Source: Methanomassiliicoccaceae archaeon | GTDB taxonomy: Archaea > Thermoplasmatota > Thermoplasmata > Methanomassiliicoccales > Methanomethylophilaceae | Direction of reading: 5' to 3' | Assembly (NCBI GenBank): GCA_009778265.1 | Contig: WRKA01000169.1 | Span: 1 to 12,720, forward strand | Length of the DNA stretch: 12,720 nt | Part shown: positions 6,936 through 12,720 of the stretch, in pieces | How the letters are laid out: every line of letters starts with the position of its first letter | Numbering within the stretch: the stretch's first letter is position 1 | The notes under the pieces: model-generated | The model's database searches: none | Told to the model about the DNA's origin: nothing | What the model saw: only the letters and a program-made list of their open reading frames with translations | Position numbers and translations under genes: made by a program

Positions 6936-8048
6936 TTACTGCGTCTTCTCCGACACGGCCGCGAATTTGATCATCCAATCCCTGGCCAGTTCGATGTCTC
7001 TTATGTCGGTCCTGTAACGAGATTGCTTTGTCGTGACGATCAGCTCCCCTTCATATGACGGAGCATACGGAATGCTGCGCTCGAACTTATAATCCGTGAT
7101 GTCCCTGTACGGGATCCGTATGTATTCGGGGTGCTTGGAAGGTCCGTCCGTCGGGAGTATCACGAGATGGTCCCTGAATACGGCGAAATGAACTCTTTTT
7201 GCTACGTGCGAATATCTCAGGGCCGAGATCGCAAGGACGGCGATACCCGTCAGTATCGTGATCCCGCAGGTGATGACCCATGCGGACATTTCATCGTGAA
7301 CGTTATCCTGCATGGATACCAGGACTATCATTAATACGGCGATCGGAGCGAACGTGAGGAATAGTCCTGCAAGCATCAGAGTGACCTTTTTCACCACGCC
7401 TCCGCTTGCGTACAATGCGTTCTCGGACATCTTGTGATCGTACTCTTTGGGTCCTTTGTTCTTCAGCGTCCCCGAAGAGACCTCGATCCTCGGCGTATCC
7501 CATCGCCCGTTCGTCGTTTCCTCCATTGACAGAGATTTATGCATCCATGCACGCGCGAGCGAAATATTCGCTATCTCTGTTTCATATTCGGAGTTCCTGG
7601 TGACTATCTTCAGTTCGCCGTAATTCTGATAATGATGACCAATGTCGCCGGAGCTTCTCGAATCGTATTGTCTGAACACATAACCTATGATCTCATTGAA
7701 CGGTATATGCACATACTCTGTGCCTTTCGATCTGCTTTTCGGAAGGATGAGCAGATGCTGTTTGAATACTGCGAAATGCACCTTTTTCTCGGTCTTCGGA
7801 TCGCTGATCATCAGAAATGCGGTCACCGCAATGCCGGCCGCCAGGATGATCGCCCCTACGGTGATCATCATCGTTTTTGTTCCGGCCGAAAGATCGTCTC
7901 CGGTCATATACACCATAATGATCGCCGCGGCAAAGATGATGATCGTAAATATTCTGCCGCCGTGCGATCTGCCGTTCACGCCTTTGCTCGAATAAAGTGC
8001 TCCGTCGAACATCCATTCATCCGCTTCCGGTCCGGGTCCGTTTTTCAT
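6936..8048 (-). CDS. Membrane protein with two tandem [two-helix + PH-like] units
   Basis: I do not recognise a named family, but the protein is clearly an internal duplication. Unit 1 (residues ~14-171) and unit 2 (~208-361) each begin with ALYSS/ALYAS-KG/GG. Each then has two hydrophobic segments (about 33-49 and 59-81; 222-245 and 256-277) and a beta-rich soluble domain. These domains align closely: KKVHFAVFKQHLLILP with KRVHFAVFRDHLVILP, EYVHIPFNEI with EYIRIPYRDI, GELKIVTRNSEYETEI with GELIVTTKQSRYRTDI, and SLARAWM with ELARDWM. The soluble part resembles bacterial PH-like domains attached to membranes. The ATG at 8048 is preferred over a GTG at 8069 because GGAGAT lies seven bases before it. 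The role is unknown: envelope or membrane-surface scaffolding is a guess. The gene stands alone between the true and the relic methylthiotransferase 3' ends. Confidence 0.82.
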   Translation of the reverse strand: MKNGPGPEADEWMFDGALYSSKGVNGRSHGGRIFTIIIFAAAIIMVYMTGDDLSAGTKTMMITVGAIILAAGIAVTAFLMISDPKTEKKVHFAVFKQHLLILPKSRSKGTEYVHIPFNEIIGYVFRQYDSRSSGDIGHHYQNYGELKIVTRNSEYETEIANISLARAWMHKSLSMEETTNGRWDTPRIEVSSGTLKNKGPKEYDHKMSENALYASGGVVKKVTLMLAGLFLTFAPIAVLMIVLVSMQDNVHDEMSAWVITCGITILTGIAVLAISALRYSHVAKRVHFAVFRDHLVILPTDGPSKHPEYIRIPYRDITDYKFERSIPYAPSYEGELIVTTKQSRYRTDIRDIELARDWMIKFAAVSEKTQ

Positions 8049-8128
8049 TTTTGCGATCTCCGCGCACACTGCCGTTCTCTCGATGCCTTTCTATCCGGCG
8101 ACGCATGGGACGATGCCGCCGAGAGGCC

Positions 8129-8167
8129 GATATATCAAATATATCATTATATGTTATACTATAAAAA
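8129..8167 (-). promoter_or_regulatory. AT-rich promoter region of the membrane-protein gene, with palindrome
   Basis: An AT-rich island in otherwise GC-rich DNA contains several TATA-like words usable on the minus strand, for example TTTTTATAG (8167-8159) and GATATAT. The words GATATAT (8129-8135) and ATATATC (8139-8145) form a perfect 7-base dyad with spacer CAA. Transcription from here toward 8048 would give a leader of roughly 50-90 bases. Which TATA word is used cannot be told by eye. Confidence 0.45.
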
Positions 8168-8262
8168 GTAAACGGCGATGTGTTTGTAGATCTCCGGGCT
8201 GTCCGCCGATCCTGTATATTTATCACCGCATGACGGCGGTGTCAACATTAAATACGGAACAC

Positions 8263-8398
8263 GGGACGCCGATAACGGCGGGGCCTGTTGGCCGATGGCC
8301 CTTACAGGCCGGAGGCGGTATCCCGGGACGACGGACCCGGCACGTTCCCGGATGCCGTCATCATCGGGTGCGCACACCTCTTCGGTTCCGCGGTCTGA
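8263..8398 (+). pseudogene. Degenerate copy of a methylthiotransferase 3' end (TRAM domain), frameshifted
   Basis: The frame ending at the TGA 8396-8398 encodes YRPEAVSRDDGPGTF, then PDAVIIGCAHLFGSAV. The intact methylthiotransferase ends YRPVIVPDDNELGTF, LDVVITGCESTHLFGSVL. Over the last 21 aligned codons about 48 of 63 bases agree; the relic lacks two codons (those for ES), and many differences are third-position changes. Upstream, an in-frame TAA (8273-8275) ends this frame, but another frame continues the match with GTPITAG (8263 on) against GTMIAR of the intact protein, so there is at least one frameshift, near 8275-8305. Weaker similarity may reach back to ~8230. No radical SAM part is present. 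This is a remnant of a diverged homologue and makes no useful protein. It ends three bases before the convergent bactofilin gene. Confidence 0.8.
8282..8310. repeat. Nested hairpin inside the methylthiotransferase relic
   Basis: GGCCTG (8282-8287) pairs with CAGGCC (8305-8310). Inside them GGCC (8290-8293) pairs with GGCC (8297-8300) around the triloop GAT. The hairpin lies at the point where the reading frame of the relic shifts, so it may be an insertion or a mutation hot spot. Confidence 0.6.
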
Positions 8399-8401
8399 CC
8401 G

Positions 8402-8980
8402 TCAATTCAGTTTTATCCTCTCTTTCACCTTTGCCTTCTGGTGGATCTCCAGGTCCGTACGGTATTCCGCTTTCCCGATAACGCATCCCTTTCCGATCAC
8501 GATACTGTCCCCGCGTACGATCTTCGCTCTGGTCTGTTCTATATCTATCGTGTCGCCCTCGATAAGTTCCGTTCGGAATTGTTTCAGTCCGATGCCTCTG
8601 TATATCCTGATCACGCCGCCGACGACCTCTTTGGCGCATGATGCGCCGTGGAACTTCAGTATAATCGTTCCCGCGTTCAGCGTTCCATCGACCGTTAGAA
8701 GGCCTTCTATGTTCGCGTTCTCCGCCGTCACATCCCCGGAGACCGATAAGCAACCGTCGAAATCCAGATCGTTCATGTTCACGTTCCCGGATATCTTGCA
8801 GATGCCGTCCACATCCGTTCTTTTGTTCACGGAGACGTTACCTTTGACATCTATTATCCCGTCCATCTCCATCTTATCGCACGCCACATCCCCTTCTATC
8901 ACAGAAATGCCGTCGATCTTCACCTCGCCGAACGTGCCTCCTGCGAGCACGCTCTTTCCTTTCATCACCAAGTCATTCAT
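8402..8980 (-). CDS. Bactofilin-like polymer-forming protein (YhbE-like)
   Basis: The 192-residue protein is a run of short beta repeats, each with a turn around a glycine or D-G pair: VKIDGISVIEGDV, KMEMDGIIDVKGNV, TDVDGICKISGNV, LDFDGCLSVSGDV, ANIEGLLTVDGTL. This is the pattern of the bactofilin right-handed beta-helix, whose monomers assemble into filaments without a nucleotide. A second, less regular part follows (GGVIRIYRGIGLK, then DTIDIEQTRAKIVRGDSIVIG), ending in a lysine-rich tail. No signal peptide or membrane segment is seen. The start at 8980 overlaps the end of the YhbD-like gene by eight bases (ATGAATGA) and has GGAGAGG six bases upstream, so the two are translationally coupled. 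In Firmicutes, bactofilins of the YhbE/YhbF type sit beside yhbD, as here. It could serve as a scaffold for cell-envelope proteins (inference). Confidence 0.82.
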   Translation of the reverse strand: MNDLVMKGKSVLAGGTFGEVKIDGISVIEGDVACDKMEMDGIIDVKGNVSVNKRTDVDGICKISGNVNMNDLDFDGCLSVSGDVTAENANIEGLLTVDGTLNAGTIILKFHGASCAKEVVGGVIRIYRGIGLKQFRTELIEGDTIDIEQTRAKIVRGDSIVIGKGCVIGKAEYRTDLEIHQKAKVKERIKLN

Positions 8981-9614
8981 TCTTAACCTCTCCTTCTGAC
9001 GATAATATCGCTTTGAACGCCGCCGCTGCCTGCGGCATGTTCATCTCGATAACAAGTTTTGATGCCGTGTCCATAAGCACTTTCGACGGATCGTACAATA
9101 CGGCGCAGAACGCGACCCCCTGTTTCCTGTATATCACGATGCTGCCCTGGCGCAGCGCTTCCCTGTCCTCCGCCGCCACGGCGTTCCTGATCATCGTTCC
9201 CGCGTCGTCCAGCGACAGGTCGCCCTTCTCTATCGCCCTGCCGACCGAATGAACGATGAGCGCACCGTCGAAATCCGTCGGTCCGGAAAAGAAGGGCTCC
9301 GCCGCTTTCTTCACGGACGCGGATATCATTCCCCTTTCCTCCATTTCGTCCAGCGTGATATTCATCTCCAGCGGGGTGCCGGACAATATCTTGGCGAGAT
9401 CGTCCAATGACGTTCCCTCTTTGCTGTTCAGTATGCTGTCCACCCTTTCGAGTATCAGGCCGCGGGGGAAGAACGTCTCCTGCCCGGTGTATGTGGACCT
9501 CCTTATGAACCAATCGTCCGGTATCAGTCCTTTTCGTTTCCAGCGGTACAGGGTGCCGTAGGATATCTCCTTGAGCTCAAGCAGCTCTTTTTTCGATATT
9601 AGGTCCTCGTCCAT
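8973..9614 (-). CDS. yhbD: YhbD/DUF4004-like MerR-type DNA-binding regulator
   Basis: The N-terminus, with DLISKKELLELKEISYG, TLYRWKRKGLIP, DDWFIRRSTYTGQETFF and PRGLILERV (residues 4-58), matches the conserved start of YhbD/DUF4004 proteins. These have a MerR-like helix-turn-helix (ISYGTLYRWKRKGLIP) followed by a wing region. The rest (to residue 213) is a mixed helical/beta segment ending in a helix rich in alanine (MPQAAAAFKAI), probably for dimerisation or sensing. The ATG at 9614 has GGAG six bases before its spacer and lies downstream of a TATA box and a perfect operator-like dyad. The product probably controls its own operon, whose second gene is the bactofilin-like protein. The pair is known from Bacillus and clostridia, so transfer from a bacterium into an archaeal lineage is likely (inference), although the promoter now looks archaeal. 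Confidence 0.83.
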   Translation of the reverse strand: MDEDLISKKELLELKEISYGTLYRWKRKGLIPDDWFIRRSTYTGQETFFPRGLILERVDSILNSKEGTSLDDLAKILSGTPLEMNITLDEMEERGMISASVKKAAEPFFSGPTDFDGALIVHSVGRAIEKGDLSLDDAGTMIRNAVAAEDREALRQGSIVIYRKQGVAFCAVLYDPSKVLMDTASKLVIEMNMPQAAAAFKAILSSEGEVKNE

Positions 9615-9628
9615 TGTTTGTCTCCGTT

Positions 9629-9650
9629 GTGTAACATAATACTGTTACAC
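9629..9650. promoter_or_regulatory. Operator-like dyad over the yhbD transcription start
   Basis: GTGTAACA (9629-9636) and TGTTACAC (9643-9650) form a perfect 8-base inverted repeat with a 6-base spacer. On the minus strand it lies just upstream of the ribosome binding site of the YhbD-like gene and covers the predicted transcription start (about 9650, ~27 bases from the TATA centre). A dimeric repressor bound here would block transcription. The YhbD-like protein itself is the natural candidate binder (inference). Confidence 0.7.
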
Positions 9651-9672
9651 TTTATACTTAATATCACACATT

Positions 9673-9690
9673 ATTTATAAATATTTCTGA
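9673..9690 (-). promoter_or_regulatory. BRE/TATA box of the yhbD-bactofilin operon
   Basis: ATTTATAAAT (9673-9682, itself palindromic) is preceded on the minus strand by the BRE-like TCAGAAAT. It stands ~60 bases before the ATG at 9614 and predicts a leader of ~36 bases that includes the operator dyad and the GGAG ribosome binding site. Confidence 0.65.
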
Positions 9691-9697
9691 ATATAGC

Positions 9698-9710
9698 GTA
9701 ACAATGTTAC
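9698..9710. promoter_or_regulatory. Second GTAACA/TGTTAC site upstream of the yhbD promoter
   Basis: GTAACA (9698-9703) and TGTTAC (9705-9710) have the same half sites as the dyad at 9629-9650 but a 1-base spacer. The site lies about 20 bases upstream of the TATA box. A further single half site, TGTAACATAAT, identical over 11 bases to 9630-9640, occurs at 9824-9834. Repeated half sites support real recognition by one protein. Confidence 0.55.
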
Positions 9711-9834
9711 TATATGATAAGCTGTTAATGAAAAACGATACCGCTCTTGAGATCATTTGAACGGATCGCCCTGCCGAACCCCCTATACCGGTGCGGGATC
9801 GCCGTTACCGAACATCTGCAGCCTGTAACATAAT

Positions 9835-9883
9835 GATGCCGGGGTCCCTTCGGCATCCCGCGGGCCGCCTTCGGGTGCGGCGG
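9835..9883 (-). terminator. Two adjacent GC-rich hairpins downstream of the adhesin gene
   Basis: GATGCCG (9835-9841) / CGGCATC (9851-9857), and CCGCC (9865-9869) / GGCGG (9879-9883), lie 14-62 bases after the stop codon of the adhesin-like gene. They could help end or stabilise its transcript. No T-run follows on the minus strand, so classical intrinsic termination is not supported and the call is tentative. Confidence 0.35.
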
Positions 9884-9896
9884 AATGATGATGACG

Positions 9897-12720
9897 TCAC
9901 ATCTTGAAGTCGACGCTGGTGTCCTTTTCCATGAAGAACGATATGGGCAGGTCCTCTATCACTTCGTAACCGTCCTTCGTCACGCTGGTGATCTTGACCT
10001 CCGAACCGACCGGCGCATCAAGCACATAGTTGCCTTTCTTGTCCGTCATTACCGTTCTGGCCTCTCCGTTCGTCGTATATTCTATCCTGACGCCTGCCAG
10101 ACCTTTGCCTTTATGAGTGACCGCGCCGTTGACCGAATATCTCATTCCGGCGAAGAATGCGATCGTGTAGGCCAGGGCCACCGTGCCGACGACGTACCAC
10201 CAGATACTGATGTTGAGCGTTGCCTTCTCCTCTTCCGGCGGCGTGAACGACAGCGTCATAGTTACGCTCATATCATTTCTTATGACCACGAGAAGGTCGC
10301 CCGTCTCTCTGGCCCCGAATTCGTCCGTCCATACGGGTATGTGCCCATCTTCCAGCGACGATACCCTTATCTCGACGGTCGTTCCGTACGGTATGTCGCG
10401 TATCACATATCTGCCCGACGAATCGATAGTGAACGAACCTTTGATCGTGTCCCAATGGTCGAACGAGTACTCGAACGATATTCCCCTTTCGGATGTGACG
10501 GTGAGCGAGAACCTCATTATCTCGAATTCGGCGCCTACCGTCATCGATACCTTCTGATCGTACCTGTACGGGTTCGCGACCCCGCCGATGCCTATTTCCC
10601 AATATGATAACTTGTAACCTTCGTCGCCGACCGCTTTCAGATAGACCGTCGTTTGCTTGGGGAATGTCTTCTTGCCTGTCACATCGAAGTCCGTGAAATT
10701 GATGCCGTCGACGGACCACTGTATCTTTCCGTTGAGACCCTCGATCGCGGTGATCACGAAGTAATCTATGTTCTCGACCATCGAGGACCTGTAGAACACC
10801 GCGTTCACCGTGATGTCCTCACCGTCGCTGTATGCGAACGGATCGGCGTCCCCGAATATGCCTCCGTACCAGTATGAGAACGTGAATCCGCTGTTCGCGA
10901 CCGCTTTCAGATATACGGTCGCCGTCTTGGAGAACTCTTTATTCCCTGTGGCGTCGAAGTCCGTGAAATTGATGCCGTCCACGGACCACTGCACCTTTCC
11001 GTTCTGCGCCAGACCTACGGTAATGATGAACGTCTCTCCTGAGTCGACGAATCCCGCTCCCACTTCGACATCCGCCGCATCTTCGTACCTGTACGGGTTG
11101 CTGTCGCCGTATATGTCGTCCAGCCATGCTTCCAGGATATATCCGACATTGCCCACCGCTCTCAGGTAGACATCCGTATCTGCGGGGAATGATTTCATTC
11201 CTGTCGCGTCGAAATCTGTAAATCCTATACCGTCGAGCGACCACTGCACCTTCCCGTGCTCGTGTTCTTTTATTGTTATTGTGAAGAAGCTTCCCGTGTC
11301 GGCCGGGTCGATGAACATGGCGCATACCGTGACGGATATGCTCTCTTTGTACGTGTACGGGTCCGTGTCCCCGAATATGCCGTCATACCAGTATGCGAAT
11401 TCGAAACCTGTGTCGCTTATCGCCTTGAGATACACCGTCGTACCGATCGGGAATCTCTTATCTTCGGTCACCGGATCGAAGTCGCTGAAGTGAACGTTGT
11501 CCGTGGACCACTGTATCGTTCCGCCGTCGTGATCGCCGATCGTTATCGTAAAGTAATCCGTGTCCTCGGTTCCGTCAAGGTAGAACATCGCGCTTACCGT
11601 TATGCTCACACTGCCGTCGTATCCGTATGCGTTCTCGTCACCGGATATGCCTCCGTACCAGTATGAGAATTCGAAACCGGCGTTGCCCGATGCCTGCAGA
11701 TATACCGTCGTGCCCTTGGGGAAGGTCTTCGCCGTTGTGAGGTCTGTGAACATGCCGTCCTCTTCCACCGACCACTGTATCTTTCCGTTGGTGTGGGTGC
11801 CCGGCGTTACAGTGAAGTAGTCCGTTGTATCCGCCGGGTCGACGAACATCGCGCTTACCGTTATCGATACGCTGTCCTCGTACCTGTACGAGCTGACGTC
11901 CCCGGCGAGATCGTCGTACCAGTATGAGAACCTGTAACCGGCGTCCGTTGCGACCGCCCTGAGATATATTGTCGTCGGTATACCGAAGGCCTTCTCTCTT
12001 GTCGCATCGAAATCGTAGAAGTTGATGTTATCGATGGACCACTGTATCTTTCCGTGTTCTTCGCCGCCGATCGTGACGACGAAGGCGTCGTCCGAGGTCG
12101 CCGAAGATCTGAAGAACATGGCGCTTACGGTGATGCTCTCGTGACCGTCATACTCATATTTGACGTCGTCCCCGAAGATGTCCCCGTACCAGTAGGAGAA
12201 GATGTAAACATCGCTGCCTACGGTATCCCCGACCGCCTGCAGATATACTGCCGTGTCGATCGGGAAGGTCTTTCCGAACACACCGCTCGTTCCGATCTCC
12301 TTGAACTCCGAGAACGTTCCGTCCTCGCCTGTTATCGACCAGAGTATCGTTCCGTTGGTGTACGTTCCCAATGTTATCGTAAAGACGTCCGTGCCGTCTA
12401 TGCCGTCCGTTCTGATGAATGCCGCACTTACCGTTATCGTTCCGCTCTCATCATACTTGTATCCGTTTTCCTCTCCGTAAAGATCGTCATACCAGTATGA
12501 GAACTCGAAACCTGTGTTGCCGACCGCTTTCAGATAGACCGTCGTACCGATCGGGAATGTCTTTCCGGCGATCGTGAGGTCCGTGTAATTATCGTTCTCG
12601 TCGAGCGACCACTGTATCTTTCCGTTGACGCGGTCCCCTAACGATATCGTGAAGTATTCGGCGATGTTCGAGGGATCGACGAACATCGCGCTTATCGTTA
12701 TCGATTCGTCGCCGTCGTAC
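9897..12720 (-). CDS. Adhesin-like surface protein with InlB-type repeats, N-terminus outside the window
   Basis: The frame is still open at the right edge, and the residues encoded there (YDGDESITISAMF) belong to another repeat, so the protein is longer than the ~940 residues seen. Eight full repeats of 85-100 residues follow. Each has the pattern [D]YFTIT, NGKIQWSxDG, FTDFD, FPxGTTVYLKAV, GFEFSYWY, GD and SITVSAMF, i.e. a divergent InlB B-repeat / Flg_new-type domain. After a less similar ~95-residue beta domain (FSLTVTSERGISFEY onward) comes one transmembrane segment (NISIWWYVVGTVALAYTIAF, then FAGM). The last ~80 residues are a carboxypeptidase-regulatory-like beta domain (YSVNGAVTHKGKGLAGVRI, then VMTDKKGNYVLDAPVGSEV). 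Proteins of this kind in gut archaea are thought to mediate attachment to host or to other microbes. Anchoring by one helix leaves the last domain on the other side of the membrane, which is unusual. No gene partner is visible. Confidence 0.88.
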   Translation of the reverse strand, partial: YDGDESITISAMFVDPSNIAEYFTISLGDRVNGKIQWSLDENDNYTDLTIAGKTFPIGTTVYLKAVGNTGFEFSYWYDDLYGEENGYKYDESGTITVSAAFIRTDGIDGTDVFTITLGTYTNGTILWSITGEDGTFSEFKEIGTSGVFGKTFPIDTAVYLQAVGDTVGSDVYIFSYWYGDIFGDDVKYEYDGHESITVSAMFFRSSATSDDAFVVTIGGEEHGKIQWSIDNINFYDFDATREKAFGIPTTIYLRAVATDAGYRFSYWYDDLAGDVSSYRYEDSVSITVSAMFVDPADTTDYFTVTPGTHTNGKIQWSVEEDGMFTDLTTAKTFPKGTTVYLQASGNAGFEFSYWYGGISGDENAYGYDGSVSITVSAMFYLDGTEDTDYFTITIGDHDGGTIQWSTDNVHFSDFDPVTEDKRFPIGTTVYLKAISDTGFEFAYWYDGIFGDTDPYTYKESISVTVCAMFIDPADTGSFFTITIKEHEHGKVQWSLDGIGFTDFDATGMKSFPADTDVYLRAVGNVGYILEAWLDDIYGDSNPYRYEDAADVEVGAGFVDSGETFIITVGLAQNGKVQWSVDGINFTDFDATGNKEFSKTATVYLKAVANSGFTFSYWYGGIFGDADPFAYSDGEDITVNAVFYRSSMVENIDYFVITAIEGLNGKIQWSVDGINFTDFDVTGKKTFPKQTTVYLKAVGDEGYKLSYWEIGIGGVANPYRYDQKVSMTVGAEFEIMRFSLTVTSERGISFEYSFDHWDTIKGSFTIDSSGRYVIRDIPYGTTVEIRVSSLEDGHIPVWTDEFGARETGDLLVVIRNDMSVTMTLSFTPPEEEKATLNISIWWYVVGTVALAYTIAFFAGMRYSVNGAVTHKGKGLAGVRIEYTTNGEARTVMTDKKGNYVLDAPVGSEVKITSVTKDGYEVIEDLPISFFMEKDTSVDFKM
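10524..12720 (-). repeat. Tandem coding repeats of the adhesin gene (~255-300 bases each)
   Basis: Repeat units begin near 12656, 12386, 12086, 11819, 11555, 11288, 11033 and 10763 (minus strand) and the last ends near 10524. A partial unit runs off the right edge. The two last units share an identical 26-base stretch (10684-10709 and 10954-10979) exactly 270 bases apart, followed after one mismatch by 11 more identical bases. Recent duplication or gene conversion is likely, while the outer units have diverged more. Confidence 0.88.

Noticed and set aside
8049..8069. GTG start extending the membrane protein by seven residues
   Set aside because: The GGAGAT ribosome binding site lies between the GTG and the ATG at 8048 at ideal distance from the ATG.
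8083..8481. Open frame of 132 codons on the plus strand over the promoter region and relic
   Set aside because: Its translation does not resemble a protein family; only a short part follows the relic in one frame, and it runs into the bactofilin gene antisense. It fits a broken copy better.
10524..12720. CRISPR-like regular repeats
   Set aside because: The period is ~255-300 bases in one continuous reading frame with clear protein repeats. There are no short identical repeats with unique spacers.

Overview
The window looks archaeal, and most likely from a Methanomassiliicoccales-type methanogen of gut or similar habitat (inference). The evidence is a translation factor aIF2-beta with its Cys4 zinc ribbon, an e-MtaB/CDKAL1-type tRNA methylthiotransferase directly behind it, a tRNA-Gln with the archaeal A1-U72 acceptor pair and no encoded CCA, BRE/TATA-like promoters 25-30 bases before starts (one apparently leaderless), and a giant adhesin-like protein built of InlB-type repeats, a protein class common in that order. 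The species cannot be fixed from the sequence alone.

Layout, left to right. (1) 1-2628: the 3' part of a DUF2130 coiled-coil gene, then a Schlafen AlbA_2 / HATPase-like / winged-helix regulator behind a promoter carrying ATGTCAT repeats. (2) 2626-3254: a tRNA-Gln(UUG) gene on the minus strand, a small probably leaderless helix-turn-helix gene on the plus strand, and a 34-base relic of the 3' part of a tRNA-Gln, which begins exactly at the anticodon-stem border. (3) 3257-4735, minus: a 5'-nucleotidase-family metallophosphoesterase without a visible signal peptide, divergent from (4) 4972-6879, plus: a translation operon of aIF2-beta (with TRAM domain) and the methylthiotransferase (with TRAM domain). 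(5) 6936-8048, minus: a membrane protein made of two copies of a [two-helix + PH-like] unit. (6) 8049-8401: an intergenic region holding an AT-rich promoter and, unexpectedly, a frameshifted degenerate copy of the last ~45 codons of a methylthiotransferase gene. The membrane gene is therefore bracketed by a real and a relic methylthiotransferase 3' end. (7) 8402-9614, minus: a two-gene operon of a YhbD/DUF4004-like MerR-type regulator and a bactofilin-like protein, an arrangement known from Firmicutes, behind a promoter with GTAACA/TGTTAC dyads. (8) 9897 to the right edge, minus: the C-terminal part of a repeat-rich surface protein with eight complete ~85-100-residue repeats, one transmembrane segment and a C-terminal carboxypeptidase-regulatory-like domain.

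The housekeeping part (tRNA-Gln, aIF2-beta, methylthiotransferase) serves translation. The accessory part (AlbA_2 regulator, HTH protein, PH-like membrane protein, bactofilin operon, adhesin) looks like cell-envelope and regulatory cargo that accumulated around it, and the tRNA relic and methylthiotransferase relic mark past rearrangements. I see no CRISPR array, insertion sequence, integrase or replication origin. The most promising leads are the methylthiotransferase 3'-end relic, the tRNA relic, and the yhbD-bactofilin operon with its operators.
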